Positions 29,816-42,400 of a stretch of 64,000 bases of DNA are shown in pieces. Under the pieces are notes generated by a model. It did no database searches, was not told where the DNA came from, and saw only the letters and a list, made by a program, of their open reading frames with translations. The stretch covers positions 310,001-374,000 of the forward strand of contig CM068590.1 of assembly GCA_035048485.1 (NCBI GenBank). Reading direction: 5' to 3'. The position numbers and the translations under genes were made by a program. This DNA comes from Pteria penguin. Lineage: Eukaryota > Mollusca > Bivalvia > Pterioida > Pteriidae. Position 1 is the stretch's first letter. Every line of letters begins with the position of its first letter.

Positions 29816-30344
29816 ATCTCTCTCTCTGTATGTGTGTATGTTTGTGTAGTGTTTGGAGTAGGGTATTTTGTAATCTTCTTTCCACTGTATCGATGTACAC
29901 GTATTTTTGGACTTGTGTTTGTACTTGCTTTATAAATTTGTGAAATCAGCAGATAACATTTATTTGTTTAAGCTCAATCCATATACATTTACGGTACTGT
30001 TTACATTGATATTCATTCTTAGTCCCTTAAATCAATATGGAATCATTATTCGTAGCATTTCATAAAGCTGACCTACATCTTAGCTAATTTAAACAGCTTG
30101 ATACGTAGTCTTTATACTCAATCTATCCCAATCTTATACCATACGATTAGTCTTTTGTTGTCGTCTACAGAAACATTCGATTTCTTTTGATGATATGTGT
30201 TGATTAATAAGGAAATTTTATCTTGTAAAGAAATCGTGAGGAAAAATCCGATTTCTTACATATATTGTGATGTACAACGTATAACCATCCTCGCCTTAAA
30301 CACTGGGAGGGGGGGGGGGGGGAGAAATATGTCTAAATCCAAGC
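29816..30344. other. Unique intergenic sequence, no gene seen
   Basis: AT-rich, with a poly-G run at about 30,308-30,322. No gene or RNA recognised. Confidence 0.4.
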
Positions 30345-30645
30345 TGCAGGACATTACAATATACAGACAATAGACTGAAACTAGGCAACATCATTGTAAG
30401 CAGGACGTCTCAGACAATGTAGGGTAAGATCTACCCATCGACAACAGACTGAAATAACACAACATCATTGTAAGCAGGACGTCTCAGACAATGTAGGGTA
30501 AGATCTACCCATCGACAACAGACTGAAATAACACAACATCATTGTAAGCAGGACGTCTCAGACAATGTAGAGTAAGATCTACCCATCGACAACAGATTGA
30601 AATAACATAACATCAATGTAAGCAGGACGTCTCAGACAATGCAGA
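30345..30645. repeat. 74-bp tandem repeat, about 4 copies
   Basis: CAGGACGTCTCAGACAATGT recurs at 30,401, 30,475, 30,549 and 30,623, exactly 74 bp apart; the rest of the unit is GTAAGATCTACCCATCGACA plus ACAGACTGAAATAACA. Confidence 0.95.
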
Positions 30646-30807
30646 GTATTTAGGCTAATACTTGACTTTCACATGTGTCCCCTCCCCCCACTTTTGAAAT
30701 CCGAGATTGACACTCATTCCTTAAATCATGAGTTCAGAATTAAGATTTCATTTTCCTTTATCTATCAACCATCCTTTTCGTTTGTGTCCACGTCAATAGC
30801 GTTGTAT

Positions 30808-31060
30808 GTGTGTGTGTGTGTGTGTGTGTGCAGGACAGCTAAATTTCGAAGTTGGTCTGCCTAATGGTCGACTGCGAGTAGGTTTTGAGTACTTATGTAA
30901 ACATAATATCTGGCAGGGCTTTTTTTTTTTTTTTGTTTTTTGGGGTTTTTTTTTGGGGGGGGGGGGGTAGTTGTTTTTGTTTGTTTGTTTGGGGGGGGGG
31001 GGTTTGGCTTTTTGGGAGGTGGGGTTGTTTTGTTTGTTTGGGTTTTTTTATGGAAATTGT
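30808..31060. repeat. (TG)n and G/T-rich homopolymer region
   Basis: A (TG)n microsatellite at about 30,808-30,830, then poly-T, poly-G and (TTTG)n runs at 30,918-31,055. The open frames here (polyP/K and polyG/F) are low-complexity artefacts. Confidence 0.9.
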
Positions 31061-33204
31061 ATTTATGTACCACAGTATCAATGATCATTTAACTTTCAGT
31101 TGATGTGTACGTATTTGACGCTAAGGCAGCTACGCCACCAATAGTAATGTTAAGCACCAAGTCTAGAGTAATTCTTCCCGCCCTGATTATACTGCTGAAT
31201 GAGTCAATATTATTTCACTAAACATTCAACATTCAAAGACGATTGATTTGACATCTCAACAAGCTACCACTTCATTTTTTCTGTAATAAAGGAAATCATC
31301 TGCTTACTTAGGTGTGTTCATTTCTGTCTGAACAAGAAAAAGAATTTAATAATAAGAACCCATTGTGTACATTATAAGGTCAAAAGTTTTAATACAAGGT
31401 TACCCAAATAGTGTGAAGTAGGTTGTATGAACATGGGTGATATATTTACCATTGCCAATGTCAGTGTAGGTTGTATGAACATAGGCGATATATTTACCAT
31501 CGCCATTGTCAGTGTGTAAGATGACTCCATACTATTCACACAGAGGATTGGTGCACTGAATTTATTCCTAGGAACCAAAACCTGGAATTCGAATCGACTA
31601 CAGTGTACTGAGAAGATTACAGTATCAACTTATAACGTGTATACATTCACTGCTAACGATATATATTATTCTAATTTTATAAATCAAAACCCTCTCCTTA
31701 CTGCATACATTAAAATATTTTTTTTTCATTTAGTTTTTTGCCAAGATAAAAAAAAAAAAAAAAACAATAGACAACGCCTTCTATAGAGATTTTGCCATTT
31801 TGCAAACAATCAATGGCGTACATGTACATGTAGCTACCTCATATCCGTGTATGTTCAAGCATACACATAATTTTCACAAAAAAGAACTCGTATGTACTAA
31901 TGATATCTTTACATTCATATCATATCCAGCAGCGTGACGAAGAATTCCACATATACATTCATTTAACAAAGGTTTGGTACTATCGAATTTAAGAGATTTG
32001 TCATCAAAGTGTCCCCGTGAAATGGTGTAATATCCAAGCCTGATAATTTTGAAGACAAAATATTCATATTTTAACAGAATAAACCATATTTTACGAATCA
32101 CTTTAGTTCTATATTTCAGGGTCTATAAGTTCAGAAAATTGCTTCTGGTGTCCTCTAAATTTAAAAAATTTTAACGAGAAGGAGTGGGATTACATGCTTA
32201 CGAACCTCAAGATAGACTAGTGGCAACGGCGCTCGCATATGTAGCCTCCAACTTTAAAGCATACTCATTATTCTTAGTCTGGCTAAGCCACTGAAAATTA
32301 ATCTAAAAAGTAAAGCATGAACAAGCAGCTTCCTCCAAGTTGAATACTTTTAAGGAATATTCATTTTCAAATCATATACCAGTATAGCCAGGGTTCTAGT
32401 AATGTTCAGTGGTAGCTCAGTTTGGTACCAAGAGGTCACTGATTCGAACACTATCGGCGACTCTACAAGTGGTATATCAGAGGATATCCATGTATATGTA
32501 GTAAAACTCGTGACATAGTACAAACTAATAAATAACAATCGGGCAAGACAAACCTGTAGGCCTAAGTACAAGATGTACATTCATCACTATACAGCTGAAA
32601 TAATCAAAACAGAAAGTATATTGTGTAAAATACTTATCTATTATGAAAGCGAAAGACAATCGTTTTGAGTACATGAAAATTATTCAGTAAATCATAACAA
32701 ATTCGAACAAAAATATTGTGTGAATTTCTATGCATGCAGGAGAAGTCATCTTAAAGACCAAATCAAGACGATGACGCGTTATACGAGATAAATCTGCAGG
32801 CCGGGATCCTGAAATTTTGTCGAAAAGGATCCAACCCCCCAATAAATTTTCCGACTAGGGCTCCAATAATCTTTTTGCGTGTAAAATTACTTATTTTATA
32901 TAAAAAAATAACAAGAAAAATAACTTTTGCCGAATCTCAGATTGGGTCCATTCTTCTGGTCCATCCCTCTGGATCCACGCATGATGTTCACACATTCGTC
33001 TACGCTGCAGCATGACACGCCACGTCATGACATGTCACTATTGCAGAAAATATCATCTTTTCTGATCATCTGATCTGTAAATCTTTTTTCTACAAATGAC
33101 ATATTATTCTAGAAATATTGAAGATACAATCTTCTTTTGTGAGGATGTAATCATCCTATGTTCAAGCAATGCCTCAATGCAGAGACTCTAACGAGAGCAT
33201 CTAC
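31061..33204. other. Downstream flank of the B-box/SPRY gene
   Basis: No exon recognised. Contains a 48-bp direct duplication near 31,421-31,516 (GGTTGTATGAACATGGGTGA) and a fragment at 32,800-32,990 with GGATCC motifs resembling dispersed repeats elsewhere in the window. The 3' UTR of the - strand gene ending at 33,316 may extend into the right side. Confidence 0.35.
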
Positions 33205-33345
33205 AGACGATTTCTTCTCTATTTGTACGTACACCAGGCTGATAACCAGGGCGACTTCTCTATTTGTACGTACATCAGGCTGAAAACCAGGGCGATTTCT
33301 CTATTTGTACGTACATCAGGCTGATAACCATGGCGACTTCTCCAA
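33205..33345. repeat. About 41-bp repeat, 3 copies, overlapping a stop codon
   Basis: Three copies of TCTCTATTTGTACGTACATC plus AGGCTGATAACCAGGGCGACT. The rightmost copy contains the last codons and TGA of the B-box/SPRY gene (33,316-33,318); the other two lie in the 3' UTR. Confidence 0.9.
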
Positions 33346-33435
33346 CAGGATGACCTTCTCTCCTTGAGACCCCATGCCCACCATTGGGTAATAGCTGAAC
33401 TTCATCAGTTTTGCAGACACGATTCCAGAATACAC
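33316..33435 (-). CDS. B-box/SPRY gene, exon 8 (SPRY end)
   Basis: Forty codons in phase 0 after acceptor TTTAAG. Encodes VYSGIVSAKLMKFSYYPMVG through EKSPWLSA and TGA. The pattern YYPMVGMxSxGEKV is the usual final core of SPRY domains. The stop lies in a 41-bp repeat. Confidence 0.85.
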   Translation of the reverse strand: MYSGIVSAKLMKFSYYPMVGMGSQGEKVILLEKSPWLSA

Positions 33436-36400
33436 CTTAAACAGAACAAATGATGATATTGATTAGACTTTAATTCACACGCAAAGACCATCAGAGGATG
33501 TGATAAGGGGAAGATATGTGTTTCAAATTCTAAAAAAATTATTTCATTTGGTGACAATGATAATCTGTTTTCTACAAAAAGGCAACAAACACAATACTGT
33601 CTGCCTACTGCCCACAGTACTGTCTACCTATTGCCCACAGTACTGTCTGCCTACTGCCTAAAGTACTGTCTGCCTACTGCCCACAGTACTGTCTGCCTAC
33701 TGTCCACAGATTCAATTGCTGATGTGTATCAATACTCGGAACATATCATCACAGTATAGACCATTCTATTGGGCAGTTACTCCATAGTTATCTGCCCTTT
33801 ACCGATAGGTGTCGCGGTCGTATCCGCCATTAAGGTACTGAAAAAAGCTATCGAGATAGTAAAATGACCTATGAGCGTAGTGGTTAAAACAATATTTGTC
33901 TTTATTAACGTTTACTTGAATGGTCTCATCGGTGACTAGGATTGAAAATTAATAAACGTGTTTGTTTTTATAGTTCATTATAAATTTCAATTTAAAGTTT
34001 GAATATAAAAAAAAAAACAGAAAAAGAAAAGGAACCTTTCTCCGGCCTTACCAAAAATGTTGGTCACCAAGCTAGTTATTTATTCAGTAATGAATGATGT
34101 ATTCATGTATTACAGATTAATTAGATAATTATTAAATAATAATAAAACTTATTAAATACATATCATAGACATAGAATACTTTCAAAACAGAGACTTATGT
34201 TTCGGCAAATACCAATAGTATCAACACCTAGACCATTTCGCAAAAGAAGATTTTTCGTAACTTTTAGTCAGATAGATTATCACTAACTTTCAGCAGAGAC
34301 ATATATACATATGTGTAGATATGTCTCTGCTTTCAGTATGCAGATTAATTGTTGTATTCAGGGATGAGAAATATCATCTACTTAACTATTTCCAAATTCA
34401 GGCTATCGGTATTTGCAAAACCTGGAGTTCAAATTTTCGGAAAATCCTTTTAAAAATTTCGTATATGATCTTTTGGAACATGACTTGCAGTTTTATGAAA
34501 ATTGAATTCGCAAGTACCGAAATCAACTTGTCCAAAGTAACTTAGATAAGCAGTTGCGAATTTAGGTGGAGCGGAGGGGTCGCTAGCGCCACCCCCGGCA
34601 GTGACTCAAAATTTTACCAAAACCCTGTATTTTGGCCAATTTTCTGTTAAAATTGACAAAATTCGCCCCTCGACAACCCCCCCCTCAAAGGAGGCGCTGG
34701 ATCCGCCAATGGATAAAAACGAACGTCTACGCCATACTGTTCACATGTTATATTATCCGGAACGTTTTGTCCGGCCTGGTTTTTTTCTCTCTGTATCTTT
34801 CTGCACTCCGGTCCTCCGGACTATGCTCCGATAGCGAGAAGCGTGGGTAGATCCCACCGCTGCCACCACGCCACTAAGCTGAGGTACCACGCCAAACACA
34901 ATTTGCAAATGTTCGTAACGGTTTAATGTAAACACATGGAAACTCAAGTGAAAGATACAGAGAGAAAAACCCAGGCCGGACAAAACGTTCCGGATAATAT
35001 AACATGTGAACAGTATGGCGCTATTCACTGCATTACTTCCCTCGTGTATGCAATGTTAATTAATTTGCTTCAATCAACATACACGTGTATCAATAATAGT
35101 CTTACGGATGGTGGGGTTAAACAGCCGACATAAATCCAGTAAGTTTATTGCGTAATACGGACGAGTTTCTGGAATGTAGCTTTAACTTTTGCCAAGGATA
35201 CCTATGCTGAGATATTACTGACCCCAGGTGATAAACTGGTTTTACACTTGTTACATAATCCATTTTCTGTTAGTACAAGCTACCACTCGACATAGGGACA
35301 TGGATCGAAGTAACAATCATGGGAATAATCGGAGATTTATGTCTCTGAAATAATTTAATTTTAATAGATCAGTACTAAACAGTATATTATTCATAAAAAC
35401 TCGCATTATAAGCGATAAGATTGAATCTATCTCCGTTTGCTTTAGGTTTTGTAAAGTAATGTTACTAAGGCAACCCATGGCAAATAGTCTGTATTTCACT
35501 TATAATCACTGTCCAAACTGCAAAAACAACTTAGTAAAAAACAAATGAAAAAAAAACACACATTAGGTAGTATCAGCTGATGCAAGGACTTGTAAACTTG
35601 TTTAAAAGTCCTTTACTGATGATACGAGACAAGGCTGATGATAGCCATATTAAGTACCTTAATGGCGGATAGTCACGTGATTTAAAGATGGCCGCGCCCG
35701 GTATTATGCAATAGAATGGTCTATATGTAGCAAGGAATTTTTGGTATTCCAATTTTAATCTCAGCGGCTCTCTCTATCTCGTTATAAATGTCTCCCAATC
35801 GCGTTATTTTCTCTGTCTCGTTATAGATCTCTATCTCGTTATAAATCTCTATCTATCTCGTTATAAATCTCTATCTCGTTATAAATCTCTATCTCGTTAT
35901 AAATCTCTATCTTGTTATTTTCTCTCGATCTCATTATTTTCTGTCTATCTCATTATAGATCTCTATCTCGTTATGGATCTCTGTCTCGTTATAAATCTCT
36001 ATCTATCTTGTTATAAATGTCTCTCTATCTCGACTCATTATAAATCTCTGTTTATCTCGTTATTGATCTCTATCTCGTTATAAATCTCCCTCTATTTTGT
36101 TATAAATCTATCTATCTCGTTATAAATCTCTCTTATTTTCTCTCGATCTCATTATTTTCTGTCTATCTCGTTATAGATCTCTATCTCGTTATGGATCTCT
36201 GTCTCGTTATAAATCTCTATCTATCTCATTATAAATTTCTCTCTATCTCATTATAAATTTCTCTCTATCTCATTATGAATCTCTATCTCATTATAATCTC
36301 TCTTCATCTCGTTATAAATATATCTATCTCATTATAAATCTCTCTCTATCTCATTATACATCTCTATACCTCATTATATATCTCTCTCTATCTCATTATA

Positions 36401-39400
36401 CATCTCTATACCTCATTATAAATCTCTCTCTATCTCGTTATACATCTCTATACCTCATTATAAATCTCTATCTATCTCATTATACATCTCTATACCTCAT
36501 TATAAATCTCTCTCTATCTCATTATACATCTCTTTACCTCATTATAAATCTCTCTCTATCTCATTATACATCTCTATACCTCATTATAAATCTCTCTCTA
36601 TCTCATTATACATCTCTTTACCTCATTATAAATCTCTCTCTATCTCATTATACATCTCTATACCTCATTATAAATCTCTCTCTATCTCGTTATACATCTC
36701 TATACCTCATTATAAATCTCTCTCTATCTCGTTATACATCTCTATACCTCATTATAAATCTCTCTCTATCTCGTTATACATCTCTATACATCATTATAAA
36801 TCTCTCTCTATCTCGTTATACATCTCTATACCTCATTATAAATCTCTCTCTATCTCATTATACATCTCTATACCTCATTATAAATCACTCTCTATCTCAT
36901 TATACATCTCTATCTCATTATACATCTCTATACCTCATTATAAATCTCTCTCTATCTCATTATACATCTCTATACCTCATTATAAATCTCTCTCTATCTC
37001 ATTATACATCTCTATACCTCATTATAAATCTCTCTCTATCTCATTATACATCTCTATACCTCATTATAAATCTCTCTCTATCTCATTATGAATCTCTATC
37101 TCATTATAATCTCTCTTCATCTCGTTATAAATATATCTACCTCATTATAAATCTCTCTCTATCTCGTTATACGCTTGGCTTGCGGCGCCGACGATCCGGG
37201 TTCGATTTCCGGGTTGCGCCACTATGTTTAAGAGGTTGGTTACCTCCTGCTTCCATGTCGCGATATAATTCCAAAATTGTTGAAAGCGACGTAAAACACC
37301 AATCAACCAACTATCTCGTTATAACTATTTATCTCGTTATAGATCTCTCTATATCTCGTTATAAATGTACTATATACCTCGGCGCCATTTCTCTTGAAGC
37401 AAAGCCTACGATCTTCGATATTGAAGCAACATTGCATGACATCGCCTTCGGTGCATGTCTTGACATATTTGGTGGTGGATCCACTTCCTGTGAAGATTCT
37501 GGATGGAACAGAAAAACATCAATAGTAAAAATAGAAATAGTAAAAAAGAATAGTAAGTCTAGAATCTGTCTCCGTGTATCATATGTCGTGAAAGGTCCGT
37601 ATCATGAAAGAACCCAATCATGAAGGTGCCAATACATGTAATGCCCAGAAAGAAACACTGTCTTGAGGGTGCCTATAATGCCCAGAAAGAAACACTGTCT
37701 TGCGGGTGCCTATAATGCCCAAAAAGAAACACCGTCTTGAAGGTGCCTATAGAGCCCAGAAAGAAACACTGCCTTGAGGGTGCCTATAATGCCCAGAAAG
37801 AAACACTGTCTTGAGGGTGCCTATAATGCCAAGAAAGAAACACTGTATTGAAGGTGCCTATAAAGCCCAGAAAAACTCTAACCCTATCATGCTTAGAAAA
37901 GAACATCTTTAAGGTGACTATACTTTCCATGAGGAAACATTATGATAAAGGTCCCTATAATGCTCAGGAAGAACAGTCAAAAGGTGCCTATAACGCCCGG
38001 AAAGGTACATTGTCATTAGGGTGCCTATATAATGCCCAGTAATGGCTTAATCGTATTTCAGATTTTGGTAATATTTACAGAATCAGATATGACTACATTT
38101 CAAAAATTGTAATTGAATAACATTTGCTTTTATTCTATTGTCTAAAATAATCCCGATAGGATAAATGCCCTTGAATAAGGAAAGGAATCATAGCGCGTGA
38201 ACGATGCCCACGGGACAAATGCCTTCGGTGTAGTCGATGTCTTAAAGCTCGTGAACAATGATGACGGGACAAATGCCCTCGGTGTAGTGATGGTCATATA
38301 GCACGTGAACAATGATGACGGGACAAATGCCCTCAGTGTAGTGGTGGCCATACATGTATAGCACGTGAACAATGCTGACGGGACAATTAAATGCCCTCGG
38401 AGTTGTGGAGGCCATATAGCACGTGAACAATGATGACGGGACAAATGCCCTCGGTATAGTGGAGGTCATACAGCACGTGAACAATGCCGAGAGGACAAAT
38501 GCAATCAGTGTAGTTCAGGTCTTATAGCACGTGAACAATCTGATGGGACAAATGCCCTCGGTGTAGTGGAGGTCTTATAGCTCGTGAACGATGCTTACGG
38601 GGCAAATGCAATCGGTGTAGTCCAGGTCTTATAGCACGTGAACGATACTGGTGGAACAAATATGACCCACACACGAATGATTGGTAAGGGTTAGGGTTAG
38701 GGTTATCATTATCGTTATAATTAGGGTGCCTATATCATGTTCCCTACACAAAAATGATTAAGGCAGTAGAGTACTTACCCTCCGTCGTCGGCATGGTAAC
38801 CGAATGAGTTGGTCTCCCATCCGGGTTGACGATACTTCTTGTGTCCTTTGGTGACGATCCCTACTGCAATGCAGCATAGCTTACCAGTGCTCATTATCCC
38901 TAAAATAAAATCAGAAAGTAAAGTCATCTGTCTCGCACACTTAGAAGTAGAGCAAAAGATCAAAGCTACCCCTAATGTCATCTGTCTCGCCCACTCAGAA
39001 GTAGAGCAACAGATCAAAACTACCCCTAAGGTCATCTGTCTCGCCCACTCAGAAGTAGAGCAAATTATTAGAGCTACCGCTAAGGTCATCTGTCTCGCAC
39101 ACTTAGAACTAGAGCAAAAGATCAAAGCTACCCCTAAGGTCATCTGTCTCGCCCACTTAGAACTAGAGCAAATGATTAAAACTACCCCTAACGTCATCTG
39201 TCTCGCCCACTTTGAACTGTCATCAAATGAGATTACAAAAAGATCATTACAGCATGTGGCACCTTAATTCTGGAAGATTTTGTGTATAAGATTTACTTCT
39301 CATGTACAAGATAAGCTTATTGTAGATGTCTTTCTCAGCTTGACAAGTAAAACAATGCTGTAGCTTTCTGGGCACATCGCCATCGAGCTACGGTAAAGTG

Positions 39401-42400
39401 TGTGCGCGTAATACGTGAAGTACTGCCCATTATTCTGTGTGCGTATTACGTGAGGTACTGCCCATTACTCTGTGTACGTATTACGTGAGGTACTGCCCAT
39501 TATTCTGTGTGCGTATTACGTAAGGTATTGCCCATTATTCTGTGTGCGTATTACGTGAAGTACTGCCCATTACTGTGTGTGCGTATTATTTGAGGTACTA
39601 CCCATTACTCTGTGTGTGTATTACGTGAAGTACTGCCCATTACTCTGTGTGTGCATATTACGTGAGGTACTGCCTATTACTCCGTGTGCGTATTACGTTA
39701 GGTACTGCCCATTACTCTGTGTGTGCGCATTATGTGAGGTACTGCCCATTACTCTGTGTACGTATTACGTGAGGTACTGCCCATTGCTCCGTGTGTGTAT
39801 TACATGAGGTACTGCCCATTACTCTGTGTACGTATTAAGTGAAGTACTGCCCATTGCTCTGTGTGTGCGTATTACGTGAGGTACTGCCCATTGCTCTGCG
39901 TGCCCGTATTACGTGAGGTACTGCCCATTACTCTGTGTGTGTATTACGTGAAGTACTGCCCATTACTCTGTGTGTGCATATTACGTGAGGTACTGCCTAT
40001 TACTCTGTGTGCGTATTACGTTAGGTACTGCCCATTACTCTGTGTGTGCGCATTATGTGAGGTACTGCCCATTACTCTGTGTACGTATTACGTGAGGTAC
40101 TGCCCATTGCTCTGTGTGTGTATTACGTGAGGTACTGCCCATTACTCTGTGTACGTATTAAGTGAAGTACTGCCCATTGCTCTGTGTGTGCGTATTACGT
40201 GAGGTACTGCCCATTGCTCTGCGTGCCCGTATTACGTGAGGTACTGCCCATTACTCTGTGTGTGTATTACGTGAGGTACTGCCCATCGCTCTGTGTGCCC
40301 GTATTACGTGAGGTACTGCCCATTGCTCTGCGTGCCCGTATTACGTGAGGTACTGCCCATTACTCTGTGTGTGTATTACGTGAGGTACTGCTAATTACTT
40401 TGTGTGCGTATTACGTGACGTACTGCCCATTGCTCTGTGTGTGCGTATTACGTGAGGTACTGCCAATTGCTCTGCGTGGCCGTATCACGTGAGGTACTGC
40501 CCATTATTCTGTGTGTGTATTACGTGAGGTACTGCCCATTACTCTGTGTGTGCGTATTACGTGAGGTACTGCCCAGTGCTCTGTGTGTGCGTATTACGTG
40601 AGGTACTGCCCATTGCTCTGTGTGTGCGTATTACGTGAGGTACTGCCCATTGCTCTGCGTGCCCGTATTACGTGAGGTACTGCCCATTATTCTGTGTGTG
40701 TATTACGTGAGGTACTGCCCATTACTCTGTGTGTGCGTATTACGTGAGGTATTGCCCATTACTGTGTGTGCGTATTACGTGAGGTACTGCCCATTACTCT
40801 GTGTGTGCGTATTACGTGCGGTACTGTCCATTACTCAGTATGCACGGATGACGCGAGACTTTTTCGTGACTGTGTGCGCGTATGACGAGACATTCCCGTC
40901 ACTGTGTGCGCGTACAATGTTAGGCACTACCCATTAGTCTTTGTGTGCGTTATACGTGAGGTACTGCCAATTACTCTGTGTGTACGTTATACGTGAAGTG
41001 CTACTTACGGATAGAAAACTCTTTGAGCGTGTTGGAGAAGGGAAGTCTCCCTATAAGCTGAGCCACACTATTCTCAAAAAGCATCAGTTTTGTCGTCGGA
41101 AACTTGTAACTGTAAATCACATTTAATATAAGACTTATGAGTCATTTCACTCTACTACATGCCTCTGGTATCAAAATTCTACGGGAAGCTTTTATTGTAA
41201 TATTGATATTTGACAAATACTTAACAATGCATGACATTGATTTATCTGGATACATGGATCACAAATAATAGAACGCACCCGATAACAACCCTAACCCTAA
41301 CCCTAACCCTAACCCTAACAAGCCCCCGAAACCTTCTTTCTTTTCAGCATATTACTTCAGCATATTGATTGGTGAAATTGACATACCTTAGGCACATAGA
41401 TTTTAGATCTACTTCTGCGTATTTCATGTATGCGCTGATACTGGGCGTCTGCGTCGTACTTTTACCTGCAGCTGACTGTCCCAATTCACTACCAGTACTA
41501 ATACTGAATCCCAAAGCTCCTCTGTCACGTGATATAGTAATGTTGATCCTCTGCAATCAATTAAGTCCAACATTAGTACTGAGACCGTTATGACGGAGGT
41601 GGCTTTCCGAGAAGGAAATGCCTCTCCTACCGGCATCAGGTCTTACCTTTGATATTCAGGAATCCAGGAATATCCATAGCGGCGCATTATTATGGTTGCT
41701 ATAGTAACATAGAACCAGTTACTTTCGTATTTTACTCCATCCAAACCTAATCTCTCATCTAGAGGGCTCTACACTACTCTCAGTTTTCCCCTATGCTGTC
41801 GGCTGGAAGCTGCTTGTTACAAGATTCTTTTAAAACTGATAATATCGTCTCAATCACCTGACTGCACACTTGTCATCTTCCTGACTTTACACTCATTACA
41901 CTTCTTCGTCTCTATCACCTGACTTCACACTCGTCCATCTTCCTCTGTCTCTTTCAACTGACGTTACACTCGTCCATCTTCCTCTGTCTCTATCACCTGA
42001 CTTTACACTCGTCCATCTTCCTCTGTCTCTATCACCTGACTTTACACTTGTCCAACTTTCTCTGTCTTTATCACCTGACTTCACACTCGAGCATCTTCCT
42101 CTGTCTCTATCACCTGACTTTACACTCGTCCATCTTCCTCTGTCTCCATCACCTGACTTTGCACTCGTCCATCGTCCTCTGTCTCTATCACCTGACTTTA
42201 CACTCGTCCATCTTCCTCTGTCTCTATCACCTGACTTTACACTCGTCCATCTTCCTCTGTCTCTATCACCTGACTTTACACTCGTCCATCGTCCTCTGTC
42301 TCTATCACCTGACTTTACACTCGTCCATCTTCCTCTGTCTCCATCACCTGACTTTGCACTCGTCCATCGTCCTCTGTCTCTATCACCTGACTTTACACTC

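Noticed and set aside
28049..29900. Cys/Tyr-rich - strand frames resembling membrane proteins
   Set aside because: They track 47-bp and 33-40-bp minisatellite units; hydrophobicity comes from the repeat composition.
30861..31103. Proline/lysine-rich and glycine/phenylalanine-rich frames
   Set aside because: Pure product of poly-T/poly-G and (TTTG)n tracts.
37180..37623. 147-codon + strand frame
   Set aside because: It overlaps a SINE, a simple repeat and, antisense, SPRY exon 7; no independent support.
41647..41677. ATG exon MDIPGFLNIK with donor G|GTAAGA as an alternative start for the SPRY gene
   Set aside because: Its phase (1) does not fit the exon 4 acceptor in the conserved frame, and the other available AG gives an unrelated frame; too short to support alone.
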